A DNA stretch of 64,000 nucleotides from positions 1,426,001 through 1,490,000 of the forward strand of contig NZ_JBHRSH010000001.1 in the NCBI RefSeq assembly GCF_042643165.1, given 5' to 3'. The notes under the pieces were generated by a model. It worked only from the letters and a program-made list of their open reading frames with translations, made no database searches and had not been told where the DNA came from. How positions within the stretch are numbered: position 1 is the stretch's first letter; the number at the start of each line of letters is the position of its first letter. Origin of the DNA: Hyphococcus aureus (GTDB taxonomy: Bacteria; Pseudomonadota; Alphaproteobacteria; Caulobacterales; Parvularculaceae). Below are positions 50,492 through 59,256 of the stretch, piece after piece. A program made the translations under genes and the position numbers.

Positions 50492-51964
50492 ATGTCAATG
50501 CTTGCAAAAGTGATGAACGCCGCCGCAGGGCGCGTCGCCAAAACCGCCGCCGCAGCTCTGCTCGGCGCCGCGGCGATGGGGCTTGCCGCGCCTGCATCTG
50601 CGCAGCGCGGTTCGCAGCCGGTTCGCATCAGCGTCGGCGGCGACAGCGCTGTCTCAAAAAGCATCGTTCTTCCGCTCGACAAGGCGGCGATCGTGGAGCT
50701 GCCGGAAGCGGCGGCTGATGTGCTTGTCTCTCAGCCAAGCGTAGTTGACGCCGTCGTGCGCTCGCCGCGGCGCGTTTTCCTGCTCGGTCTTTCCACCGGG
50801 CAGACAAATGCGTTTTTCTTTGATGCGCGCGGCCGTCAGATTTTGAATCTTGAAATTCTCGTTGAGCGCGACATGGACGCGCTTTCCGAATTGTTTTCGC
50901 GCGTCATGCCGGAAGCGCGGATTGAGATTGAATCCGTAAACGACAACGTCATTTTGCGCGGTGTTGTACAATCCGCCAGTGAAGCGGCGAACGCATCTTC
51001 GCTTGCCGGACGTTTTGTCGGCAATGACGAAAATGTCGTCAACCTTCTTTCTGTGCGCGATCCTGAACAGGTCATGTTGAAAGTGCGCATTGTTGAAATG
51101 CAGCGCCAGCTTTTGAAACAGCTCGGCGTCTCCGCAACGGGCACCTTCCAGCTTTCCGACGCTGCGGTTACGGCTGCGGCGACCAATTCAATCGCCACGA
51201 CGGGCGGCCTCGGGCTGGCGAGCCGTAAATTCAATACGGGCGACCTCGAGATTCTCGATACGTCGCTGCAGGCTTTTGAGTCGACGGGCCTCATTCGAAT
51301 TCTCGCCGAACCAAACCTCACCGCGATTTCGGGTGAATCCGCGCGCTTCCTCGCGGGCGGTGAATTTCCTGTGCCGGTCGGCCAGGATGACGGCGTCATC
51401 TCGATTGAATTCAAGGAATTCGGTGTTGGCCTCGGTTTCACGCCGCTGGTGCTCAGCAAAGGGCGGATCAATGTGAAGATTTCGACCGAGGTGTCGGAAA
51501 TCACGACGGAGAATGCGTTCTTCGTGCCTGGCGCCACGACGGTTGATGATCAGGGCAATTTGATCACCACGGCCGGTCTGTCCATCCCGGGTCTTTCGGT
51601 CCGCCGCGCCAATACGGTCGTCGAACTTCCTTCCGGCGGCAGCCTCGTCATGGCCGGGCTCCTTCAGGAAGATATGCGTTCGACGATTGAGGGCATTCCA
51701 GGCGTCAAGGATGTGCCGGTTCTTGGTCAGCTTTTCCGCAGCCGCAACTACGCGAATAATGAATCGGAACTGGTCATCATCGTAACGCCTTACCTCGTAA
51801 AGCCGACGCATGAAACGAACCTCATGGATCCGACCAAGGGTTTTGTGCCGGCGAGCGATGCTGAAACGATCTTGTTCGGCAAAATGGTCTCCACCTACGG
51901 ACTTGCGGGCGCGGGCGTCAACGAAGCCTCGCTGCAGGGACCGATGGGCTTCATTCTTGATTGA
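50492..51964 (+). CDS. cpaC: Tad secretin CpaC/RcpA
   Basis: A 490-residue outer-membrane secretin. A signal peptide (to ASAQ, about 41) precedes the pilus N-terminal domain (SKSIVLPLDKAAIVELPEAA), a BON-like domain and the secretin core with VPVLGQLFRSRNY and LVIIVTPYLVKP. It forms the pore for the pilus. The ATG at 50492 follows AGGGGGG. The cpaD start overlaps its stop by one base. Confidence 0.96.
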   Translation: MSMLAKVMNAAAGRVAKTAAAALLGAAAMGLAAPASAQRGSQPVRISVGGDSAVSKSIVLPLDKAAIVELPEAAADVLVSQPSVVDAVVRSPRRVFLLGLSTGQTNAFFFDARGRQILNLEILVERDMDALSELFSRVMPEARIEIESVNDNVILRGVVQSASEAANASSLAGRFVGNDENVVNLLSVRDPEQVMLKVRIVEMQRQLLKQLGVSATGTFQLSDAAVTAAATNSIATTGGLGLASRKFNTGDLEILDTSLQAFESTGLIRILAEPNLTAISGESARFLAGGEFPVPVGQDDGVISIEFKEFGVGLGFTPLVLSKGRINVKISTEVSEITTENAFFVPGATTVDDQGNLITTAGLSIPGLSVRRANTVVELPSGGSLVMAGLLQEDMRSTIEGIPGVKDVPVLGQLFRSRNYANNESELVIIVTPYLVKPTHETNLMDPTKGFVPASDAETILFGKMVSTYGLAGAGVNEASLQGPMGFILD

Positions 51965-52659
51965 TGGGAAAGAAAGTTATGAACGCTTCACTTTTGAAAA
52001 TCACGCTTCTTTCCGCAGCATCGCTTGGCCTTTCGGCTTGCGCAGGCGGCATGTTCAATGGGCCTGAAGATGCGCTGACGATTGCAGAGACGCATCCGAT
52101 CTCGGTTGACAGCCAGGTGATGACGCTGACGATCAGCGGTGATGTTTCGACCAGCGACCTTTCCAATCTGGACAAGGCGCGCCTCAGGGCTTTCGCTGAC
52201 TCATACCTTACAAATGGTCACGGACCGCTGACGGTGACCGCGCCCTCCGGCGCCGGCAATGACCGCAATGATCATGAAGCCGCGGCGGATATTCGTCAGG
52301 CGCTCAATGATGTTGGGGTTCCGTGGTCGGCGATCCATGGCGCCACCTATCGGACCGGCGAAGCGTCGAATGACGAAATCATTCTGTCGTTCACGCGCTA
52401 TGTCGCGACCGCCAGCCAGTGCGGCGTCTGGTCGGGTTTGAAGTCGAGTGTGTATCGCAATTTGCGCTCGCCCAATATGGGCTGCGCAACAATGAACAAT
52501 TACGCGGCGATGATCGCCGATCCGCATGACTTGATTGCGCCGTCCGAGGTGGATCCTGTCGACGGCGAATCCGTCGTCCGTGCGGTGACGCTCTACCGCG
52601 AAGGAGAGATTACAGCGTCTAGTGTTGACAAGAATATCAACGCCGAGACGTCGCAATAA
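51964..52659 (+). CDS. cpaD: Tad pilus lipoprotein CpaD
   Basis: A 231-residue lipoprotein. The lipobox LSAC follows a short hydrophobic leader, so it should be anchored in a membrane. The family signature TASQCGVWSGLKSS to NMGCATMNNYAAMIADPHDL is complete, with two conserved cysteines. It is needed for the CpaC secretin to insert. The start at 51964 overlaps cpaC; an ATG at 51979 would remove five residues. cpaE follows. Confidence 0.93.
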   Translation: MGKKVMNASLLKITLLSAASLGLSACAGGMFNGPEDALTIAETHPISVDSQVMTLTISGDVSTSDLSNLDKARLRAFADSYLTNGHGPLTVTAPSGAGNDRNDHEAAADIRQALNDVGVPWSAIHGATYRTGEASNDEIILSFTRYVATASQCGVWSGLKSSVYRNLRSPNMGCATMNNYAAMIADPHDLIAPSEVDPVDGESVVRAVTLYREGEITASSVDKNINAETSQ

Positions 52660-52702
52660 CAATTGATCGGGCTCTATCAGGGGAAGCTCGAGGGAGATGA
52701 AG

Positions 52703-54496
52703 ATGAAAAACGCTGCTGAAACCGCCTATCAGCCGGCAGATGACGAAGAGGGTGTCGCCGATGGCGCCGCCAGCCTCGGCGCTGACGGCGGCCCTGCGGC
52801 GAAAACTCCTGCAGCCGCCGAACAGGCCGTTGAAGAAGACTTTTCAGACGCCTTCGGCGACGATGCCGACTGGTTGAATGAAGAGCTTTCTGACGAAGAG
52901 CTTGCAGCCCTCGGCGAAGAAGATTTCGGCGATGACGTCTTCGGAGAAGAAGCCTTCGAGGAAGACCTTGAAGCCGACTTCGAAGATGACGAGCTTGGCG
53001 CAGCGCCGGCAATTGACGATCCCGTCGCTGACGCCGGAGAGGCCGCCTTTGAAGAGGAAGCCTTCACCGACCAGGCTTTCGCCGCAGAAGAAGCCGCGGC
53101 TGAAGACTTTTCTGATGAAGACTTTTCAGACGAAGATTTCAGTGCGGAAGAGTTCTCTTCTGAAGATTATGAAGCCGCAGAAGAAGCTGCGCCGGAATCG
53201 GGCGGCGCATTGGTGACGGCGGCGGAAGCCGCCGGCGGCGCGCTCGAGGAAGCACACACTTATGGCGGTGATGTAACCGGTCTTGGCGGCGAGGACGTCG
53301 ATCATCGTCCGGTGCCGCGCATTTCGATCCATGCATTTTGCGAAACGCCGGGCGTCACCCAGCTGCTTGAAAAAGCATCTGTCGACCGCCGTCTGTCCAA
53401 AGCGCACCTTACCATCCACATGGGCGGCATCAACAAGGCGGTTGATCACTTCCAGACCGCCTCGACGCCGAATCTCATCATTCTTGAGACGACCGCGGGC
53501 GGCGCAGAAATTTTCGCCAAGCTCGGTGAACTGGCCGAAGTCTGCGACCCGTCGACCAAGGTCATCATCATTGGTCAGGTCAACGATATCATTCTCTATC
53601 GCGAACTGATCCGTCAGGGCGTCAGCGAATATATCGTCCGGCCGAATTCGCCGCTGCAGATCATCAAGACCGTCGCTGATCTTTATGTCGATCCGGCGGC
53701 GCCGCCAATCGGCAAAACCATGGCCTTTGTTGGCGCGCGCGGCGGCGTCGGTTCGTCAACGATCGCGCACAATGTGGGCTGGTGTACGGCGGAAGAATAC
53801 AAGAGCGATACGGTCATTCTCGATCTCGATCTGCCCTTTGGCACGGCGAGCCTTGATTTTGATCAGGAAGCGTCCGCTGGACTTGTCGAGGCGTTGAGCT
53901 CGCCCGAACGTCTTGATGACGTGCTGCTCGACCGCCTGCTGCAAAAACATACGGACCGGCTGAGCCTGTTTACGGCGCCGTCCATGCTTGACCGCGATTT
54001 CGACCTCGACGATCAGGCGTTTGAAACAGTGCTTGATGTTGTTCGCGGCACCGCGCCGACGATTATCGTCGACGTTCCTCATATCTGGACCACCTGGTCC
54101 AAGCGTATCTTGATGACGGCGGATGAAATCGTCATCACGGCGACGCCGGATCTGGCTTCGTTCCGCAACACCAAGAACCTGATTGATATTCTTGGCGCGG
54201 CGCGGCCGAATGATTCCTCGCCGACGCTGATTATCAACCAGTTCGATCCGAAAATGTCTGCGGTTCAGGCCGATCAGTTCGCCGAGCATGTCGGCATCAA
54301 GCCGCAGCAGGTCATTCAGTGGGATCCGCAACTCTTCGGCACGGCCGCCACCAATGCGGCGCCGCTGCTGGAAGTTGGGGCGAAGTCTAAAGTGGCGCAA
54401 TCGATCCGTGATCTTTCGGCGCATCTGCTGGGCCGCAATGAAGCGAATATTGCGCGTCCAAAATTCAGCCTGTCCGGATTGTTCAAGAAGAAATAA
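52703..54496 (+). CDS. cpaE: Pilus localisation ATPase CpaE with long acidic N-terminus
   Basis: A 597-residue protein. The first 200 residues are unusual: an acidic, repetitive, probably disordered region rich in Asp, Glu, Ala, Phe and Ser (EDFSDEDFSDEDF-type runs). A receiver-like domain follows at about 205-330, then the MinD/ParA-type ATPase with the deviant loop GARGGVGSST near 342, as in known CpaE, and VILDLDLPFG. CpaE positions the Tad apparatus, often at a pole. I use the ATG at 52703, with GAGGGAG six bases upstream. The acidic segment is longer than in typical CpaE. Confidence 0.92.
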   Translation: MKNAAETAYQPADDEEGVADGAASLGADGGPAAKTPAAAEQAVEEDFSDAFGDDADWLNEELSDEELAALGEEDFGDDVFGEEAFEEDLEADFEDDELGAAPAIDDPVADAGEAAFEEEAFTDQAFAAEEAAAEDFSDEDFSDEDFSAEEFSSEDYEAAEEAAPESGGALVTAAEAAGGALEEAHTYGGDVTGLGGEDVDHRPVPRISIHAFCETPGVTQLLEKASVDRRLSKAHLTIHMGGINKAVDHFQTASTPNLIILETTAGGAEIFAKLGELAEVCDPSTKVIIIGQVNDIILYRELIRQGVSEYIVRPNSPLQIIKTVADLYVDPAAPPIGKTMAFVGARGGVGSSTIAHNVGWCTAEEYKSDTVILDLDLPFGTASLDFDQEASAGLVEALSSPERLDDVLLDRLLQKHTDRLSLFTAPSMLDRDFDLDDQAFETVLDVVRGTAPTIIVDVPHIWTTWSKRILMTADEIVITATPDLASFRNTKNLIDILGAARPNDSSPTLIINQFDPKMSAVQADQFAEHVGIKPQQVIQWDPQLFGTAATNAAPLLEVGAKSKVAQSIRDLSAHLLGRNEANIARPKFSLSGLFKKK

Positions 54497-54511
54497 ACAA
54501 GGTGGTGAGTA

Positions 54512-56002
54512 ATGTTCGGACGAAGAACAGGTCCTGTTGAGCCTGCTCGGGAAGCGCCGGCGCCGGCGGCGAAAAAGCCAGCGCCGTCTTCCGCGGCGCC
54601 GAAAAAGCCCGTTGCAAAGCCGCCCGTAAAGGCGGCGAAGCCGGAGGCGAAAGCTGCGGCGTCTGCGCCGCCCCGCGTTGCAACGCCTCCCGCCAAGCCG
54701 GCCTCCACCGTGGAGATCGGCGGTCGGTCGGATGAGTATTTTCAGACCAAGACAACGATCTTCAATGCGTTGATCGATACGATCGATCTGTCGCAGCTCG
54801 CACAGCTCGACACCGAGGCGGCCGCGGAGGAAATTCGCGACATCGTCAACGAGATCATTTCGATCAAGAACGTCTCGATGTCGATCGCCGAGCAAGAGTC
54901 GCTTTTGCAGGACATCTGCAACGACGTTCTTGGCTATGGCCCGCTCGAGCCGCTGCTCGCCCGCGACGACATCGCCGATATCATGGTCAACGGCGCCAGC
55001 CGCGTCTTCATCGAAGTCGGCGGTAAAATTCAGCTCACCAATGTGCGCTTCCGCGATAATGCGCAGCTGATGAATATCTGTCAGCGCATCGTGTCCCAGG
55101 TCGGCCGCCGCGTCGACGAAGCCAGCCCCATATGCGACGCGCGCTTGCCGGACGGGTCTCGTGTGAACGTCATCGCGCCGCCGCTCTCGATCGACGGCGC
55201 CGCGCTCACCATTCGTAAGTTTAAAAAGGACAAGCTCCGCATTCAGGATCTTGTCAATTTCGGCTCAATTTCGCCGGAAGGCGCCAAGGTGCTCGAGATT
55301 ATCGGTCACTGCCGGATCAACACGCTGATCTCTGGCGGTACGGGTTCCGGTAAAACGACCCTTCTGAACTGTATGACCGGCTTTATCGAGCATGATGAAC
55401 GCATCATCACCTGTGAGGACGCGGCGGAACTTCAGCTGCAGCAGCCCCATACGGTGCGCCTCGAAACGCGCCCGCCCAACCTTGAAGGGTCGGGCGAAGT
55501 GACCATGCGCGATCTCGTGAAAAACTGTCTGCGTATGCGCCCTGAACGGATCATCGTCGGCGAGGTCCGCGGCCCCGAAGCGTTCGACTTGCTTCAGGCC
55601 ATGAACACCGGTCACGACGGCTCCATGGGCACGCTTCACGCCAACTCCCCGCGCGAAGCCCTGCAGCGTATCGAATCCATGATCACGATGGGCGGCTACA
55701 ACCTGCCTTCAAAAACGATCAAGGAAATGATTGTCGGTTCAATCGATATCGTGGTTCAGGCTGCGCGTCTGCGCGACGGTTCGCGCCGCATCACGCATGT
55801 CACTGAAGTGCTCGGCACGGAAGGCGACACGATCATCACGCAGGATCTGTTCGTATACGATATGGATGGCGAAGACGCTGACGGAAAGATCGTCGGCAAG
55901 CACAAATCGACCGGTATCGCGCGTCCGGCATTCTGGGACCGCGCCCGGTATTACGGCAAGGAAGCGGAGCTTGCCTCCGCACTCGACGCCGCATCGGAGT
56001 AG
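54512..56002 (+). CDS. cpaF: Tad pilus secretion ATPase CpaF
   Basis: A 496-residue hexameric ATPase that powers pilus extension. An Ala/Pro/Lys-rich disordered N-terminus (about 1-70) is followed by the N-terminal domain and the Walker A loop GGTGSGKTTLLN near 274, with the Walker B and Asp box region RPERIIVGEVRGPEAFDLLQAMNTGHDGSMGTLHAN. It is 15 bp after cpaE and 6 bp before tadB. Confidence 0.97.
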   Translation: MFGRRTGPVEPAREAPAPAAKKPAPSSAAPKKPVAKPPVKAAKPEAKAAASAPPRVATPPAKPASTVEIGGRSDEYFQTKTTIFNALIDTIDLSQLAQLDTEAAAEEIRDIVNEIISIKNVSMSIAEQESLLQDICNDVLGYGPLEPLLARDDIADIMVNGASRVFIEVGGKIQLTNVRFRDNAQLMNICQRIVSQVGRRVDEASPICDARLPDGSRVNVIAPPLSIDGAALTIRKFKKDKLRIQDLVNFGSISPEGAKVLEIIGHCRINTLISGGTGSGKTTLLNCMTGFIEHDERIITCEDAAELQLQQPHTVRLETRPPNLEGSGEVTMRDLVKNCLRMRPERIIVGEVRGPEAFDLLQAMNTGHDGSMGTLHANSPREALQRIESMITMGGYNLPSKTIKEMIVGSIDIVVQAARLRDGSRRITHVTEVLGTEGDTIITQDLFVYDMDGEDADGKIVGKHKSTGIARPAFWDRARYYGKEAELASALDAASE

Positions 56003-56008
56003 GGGTTT

Positions 56009-56998
56009 ATGGATCAGCAGATCCTCATTGTTGTGGTTCTCGGGGTGGTCGCGTTCGGCGCGCTCGCCGTTGTTCTGCTCACGCCCAATCAGCGCGACAA
56101 GGCGAATAAGCGTGTCGCGGCGCTCAATACCGCCAAGGTCGCGAAGCGCTCAGGCGGCGGCAATGCAGAAGCCCAACATAAAGAGCGGCGCAAGAAACTC
56201 GCAGAGTCTCTGGCGGCGCTCGACGACAAGACGAAAAACCTGAAAAAGAAAAAACGCCTGACGATGGATCAGACCCTCGAACAGGCGGGTCTGCCCATGA
56301 AGCGCAAGCATTTTTATATCGCCTCGGCGGTTGCGGCGCTGATGTTCGGTCTTATTGGCGTCATCTCCGGGCAAAAATTGTGGATCAGCGGCCTCATGGT
56401 TGCTGTTGGCGGTCTCGGATTCCCCCGCTGGGTTTTGAACTTCCTGCGCACGCGCCGTCAAAAGAAATTCGTCAGTGAATTCTCCAACGCCATCGACGTC
56501 ATTGTGCGCGGTGTGAAGTCGGGCCTGCCGGTCAATGAGTGCTTGAAAATCATCGCGCGCGAGGCGCCGCGTCCGGTCAGCGACGAGTTTCACATGCTGG
56601 TCGAGGGCATCCGCGTCGGTCTTTCACTCGATCAGGCGCTTGAACGCATGTATGAGCGGATGCCGCTTCAGGAAGTGAATTTCTTCGGCATCGTTTTGAT
56701 GATCCAGCAAAAGACTGGCGGTAACCTCGCCGAAGCCTTGGGCAACCTTGCCAATGTGTTGCGCTCGCGCAAGCTGATGGAAGGCAAGATCAAGGCGCTT
56801 TCGTCGGAAGCCAAGGCATCCGCCTGGATTATCGGCTCGCTGCCCTTCCTTGTGGCGGGCGCGGTGCAGCTCTCGTCACCGGATTATCTGACGCCGCTGT
56901 TTACGGAAAAAGTCGGTAATTTCATCCTGATTGGCGCCGGGCTTTGGATGGGAACAGGCATCTTCGTTATGAAGAAGATGACCCAGATTAAGGTTTAA
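56009..56998 (+). CDS. tadB: Tad inner-membrane platform protein TadB
   Basis: A 329-residue T2SS F-domain protein. One helix at the N-terminus and three further helices frame the cytoplasmic F domain (ALEVIVRGVKSGLP-like region, LLVEGIRVGLSLDQALERMYERMP). A Lys-rich cytoplasmic stretch lies at about 45-90. With TadC it forms the membrane platform for CpaF. tadC follows by 7 bp. Confidence 0.95.
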   Translation: MDQQILIVVVLGVVAFGALAVVLLTPNQRDKANKRVAALNTAKVAKRSGGGNAEAQHKERRKKLAESLAALDDKTKNLKKKKRLTMDQTLEQAGLPMKRKHFYIASAVAALMFGLIGVISGQKLWISGLMVAVGGLGFPRWVLNFLRTRRQKKFVSEFSNAIDVIVRGVKSGLPVNECLKIIAREAPRPVSDEFHMLVEGIRVGLSLDQALERMYERMPLQEVNFFGIVLMIQQKTGGNLAEALGNLANVLRSRKLMEGKIKALSSEAKASAWIIGSLPFLVAGAVQLSSPDYLTPLFTEKVGNFILIGAGLWMGTGIFVMKKMTQIKV

Positions 56999-57005
56999 CG
57001 TCGTC

Positions 57006-57977
57006 ATGGAAGCCATCATCAATGCTGTCACGGACAGGAGTTTCCAGATCGCAGCGCTAGTTTCGCTGGCGGCGATCGCGACGATCTTCACCGTGCTTGA
57101 GCCCTTGCTCGTCAAGGACAAGCTCAAGGAGCGGATGAAATCGGTCGGCAATTACCGCGACAATCTCCGTAAACAACAGCGTGATGCGCTGGCGAAGAAA
57201 ACCAAGGGCCTGCGAAACACCACGCCGCAAGGCGCGGTCAAAGAGCTTGTGGAAAGCCTCAAGCTGCTTGAAGTTTTCGACGCCGATTCCGCGCGCAAGA
57301 AACTGATGATGGCCGGCTATCGCGGTCAGGGTCCGGTCTTCACTTTCATGACGGCGCGTCTCAGCCTGCCGTTCATCGTAGCGATTATCGCCGGGATCTA
57401 TGTTTATCTGCTGGACGGGTTTGAACTCGACAGCTTCGGCAAGCTGATGGCGACCTTTGGCGGGTTCTGCGTCGGCTTTTATCTGCCGAGTATTTATATC
57501 TCCAATGCGGTCTCCAAGCGCCAGAAAAGCATTCAGGAGACCTGGCCTGATGCGCTTGACCTCCTCCTGATCTGTGTTGAAGCGGGCATGTCTATCGAGG
57601 CGGCGCTCCAGAAAGTCGGCGATGAAGTAGGTCCGAACTGTCCTGAACTTGCTGAAGAGCTTGGTCTGACGACGGCGGAACTTTCTTACTTGCAGGAACG
57701 CAAACAAGCTTATGTGAATCTCGCAGAGCGCACCGGTCTCGACTCGGTGAGAGGCGTTGTCACAGCGCTGGTCCAGTCGGAAAAATACGGTACGCCCCTT
57801 GGCCAGTCCTTGCGCGTGATGGCGAAGGAAAGCCGGGAGCTGAGGATGCAGGAAGCGGAAAAGAAAGCCGCCGCGCTGCCGCCGAAACTCACCGTGCCGA
57901 TGATCGGCTTCTTCCTGCCGGTTCTGTTCGCGGTTATCCTTGGCCCTGCGATCATGTCGATCATGAGCACGCAGTAA
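57006..57977 (+). CDS. tadC: Tad inner-membrane platform protein TadC
   Basis: A 323-residue T2SS F-domain protein, partner of TadB. It has an N-terminal helix, a basic cytoplasmic segment, paired helices near 115-165, and the F domain (WPDALDLLLICVEAGMSIEAALQKV, then VRGVVTALVQSEKYGTPLGQSLRVMA). No TadD, TadE, TadF or TadG gene follows; the convergent GFA gene lies 9 bp beyond, so the cluster ends here. Confidence 0.95.
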   Translation: MEAIINAVTDRSFQIAALVSLAAIATIFTVLEPLLVKDKLKERMKSVGNYRDNLRKQQRDALAKKTKGLRNTTPQGAVKELVESLKLLEVFDADSARKKLMMAGYRGQGPVFTFMTARLSLPFIVAIIAGIYVYLLDGFELDSFGKLMATFGGFCVGFYLPSIYISNAVSKRQKSIQETWPDALDLLLICVEAGMSIEAALQKVGDEVGPNCPELAEELGLTTAELSYLQERKQAYVNLAERTGLDSVRGVVTALVQSEKYGTPLGQSLRVMAKESRELRMQEAEKKAAALPPKLTVPMIGFFLPVLFAVILGPAIMSIMSTQ

Positions 57978-57986
57978 GCGTTTGCG

Positions 57987-58397
57987 CTAGTCTGTGCGGC
58001 CTCGCTTAAAGCGCGGCAGATGGTCATCCGTCTCAAACCATTCAATGCGATCCTCGCAATAGATATGGAAATCCGGCGGCGACAGCGCCGGGTCATCCAG
58101 CGTCGCCGTGTTGACGCCCAGCGTTTGTGACTCATCGTCTTCGCGAAACACGATATAGGTTCCGCAATCGCTGCAGAATTCCCGGCCCGCATGATCGGAT
58201 GCGCGATAGGTTTTTGGCGCGCCCTTGAGATAGGAAAAGCCGGAGGCGTTCAGCGCAAACCAGGCGACCACTGGCGACCCGGACTGGCGCTGACAGGTCC
58301 GGCAATGGCAATAGCCGCTTTCCTCAATCTTTCCGGAAACCCGGTAGCGGACCGAGCCGCACAGGCATCCGCCTTCGGCGTCAATGGAATTGCTCAT
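57987..58397 (-). CDS. GFA family zinc protein
   Basis: A 136-residue protein of the glutathione-dependent formaldehyde-activating (Mss4-like) family. All seven zinc cysteines are visible: C11, C13, C30, C32, C35, C75 and C78. Members bind zinc and glutathione adducts, but a true Gfa role needs AdhC, which is not nearby. I use the ATG at 58397; a longer frame reaches 58445 with an unlikely Pro-rich start. Confidence 0.92.
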   Translation of the reverse strand: MSNSIDAEGGCLCGSVRYRVSGKIEESGYCHCRTCQRQSGSPVVAWFALNASGFSYLKGAPKTYRASDHAGREFCSDCGTYIVFREDDESQTLGVNTATLDDPALSPPDFHIYCEDRIEWFETDDHLPRFKRGRTD

Positions 58398-58535
58398 AGG
58401 CTGCATCCTGGATGATGGAGCGGGCGCATGCCCGCCTGTTTGCATTGCGCCAGACTAGCATTTCCCGCAGGCAAAGTCCGGCGCTGTTATTGGCCGCGCG
58501 CAGTTTCGTGAATCATGGTGTTAATTTCTGCCTGT

Positions 58536-59249
58536 ATGGAAATCAAGCTTCTCATCCTCCTCCTGATCGCCGCCTTTTCCGCCATGGCGGGCGGCGCCCT
58601 TGGACGCTGGGAGCGCATTCACCCGAACTGGATGCGCTCGGAAGTGCGTCATGGCGTCATCGCCTTTGGCGGCGGCGCGCTGCTTGCGGCGGTGTCGCTT
58701 GTTCTGGTTCCGAAGGGCATGGCGCTGCAGCCTGCTTGGGCGTCGCTGCTGAGTTTCGGAGGCGGCGCCTTCGCGTTTTTGATGTGCGACCGGTATTTCA
58801 CCAATCGCGGCACGCCGCTGTCGCAATTGCTGGCGATGCTGCTCGACTTTGTGCCGGAAGCCATTGTTGTCGGCGCGGTGATTTCGCGGAATTACGGCGA
58901 GGCGCTGTTCCTGACGCTGATCATTGCGGCGCAGAATATTCCCGAAGCCTTCAACGCCTATCGCGAGATCACGCACAGGGGCGGCGGAAAGGGGATGGCG
59001 CAGCACGCCCTTCTGGTGATTTCACTCGCGGCGCTGTCAGGCGTGGGCTGGGGCTTTCTGGGCTATTTCGTTTTTCACCCCGACCATGTGCTGCTCGGTT
59101 CAATCATGACCTTTTGCGCAGGGGGCATCGTCTATCTGGTGTTTCGGGATGTGGCGCCGCAGGCGCAATTGGAGCGCGCATGGTATCCGTCAATGGGGGC
59201 GGTCGTCGGCTTTATGGTCGGAATGGCGGGACACGCCTTTGTCGGCTGA
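58536..59249 (+). CDS. ZIP family metal transporter
   Basis: A 237-residue ZIP-like membrane protein. About eight helices are present; LDFVPEAIVVGAVI and AQNIPEAFNAYRE near the middle hold the conserved polar metal-site residues. It should move zinc, iron or manganese into the cytoplasm. I use the ATG at 58536; an ATG at 58515 is also possible and neither has a clear ribosome-binding site. A short inverted repeat (AGCGGCG/CGCCGCT) spans its stop and the convergent lytic transglycosylase end. Confidence 0.9.
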   Translation: MEIKLLILLLIAAFSAMAGGALGRWERIHPNWMRSEVRHGVIAFGGGALLAAVSLVLVPKGMALQPAWASLLSFGGGAFAFLMCDRYFTNRGTPLSQLLAMLLDFVPEAIVVGAVISRNYGEALFLTLIIAAQNIPEAFNAYREITHRGGGKGMAQHALLVISLAALSGVGWGFLGYFVFHPDHVLLGSIMTFCAGGIVYLVFRDVAPQAQLERAWYPSMGAVVGFMVGMAGHAFVG

Positions 59250-59256
59250 GCGGCGC

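Noticed and set aside
52860..53200. Repeated short units that look like a repeat array
   Set aside because: They are codon-level repeats of Glu/Asp/Phe in the CpaE N-terminus, with no direct repeats and spacers of CRISPR type.
53756..54895. A 379-codon minus-strand frame across cpaE and cpaF
   Set aside because: It crosses two real genes and its Arg-rich, low-complexity sequence is typical of antisense GC-rich DNA.
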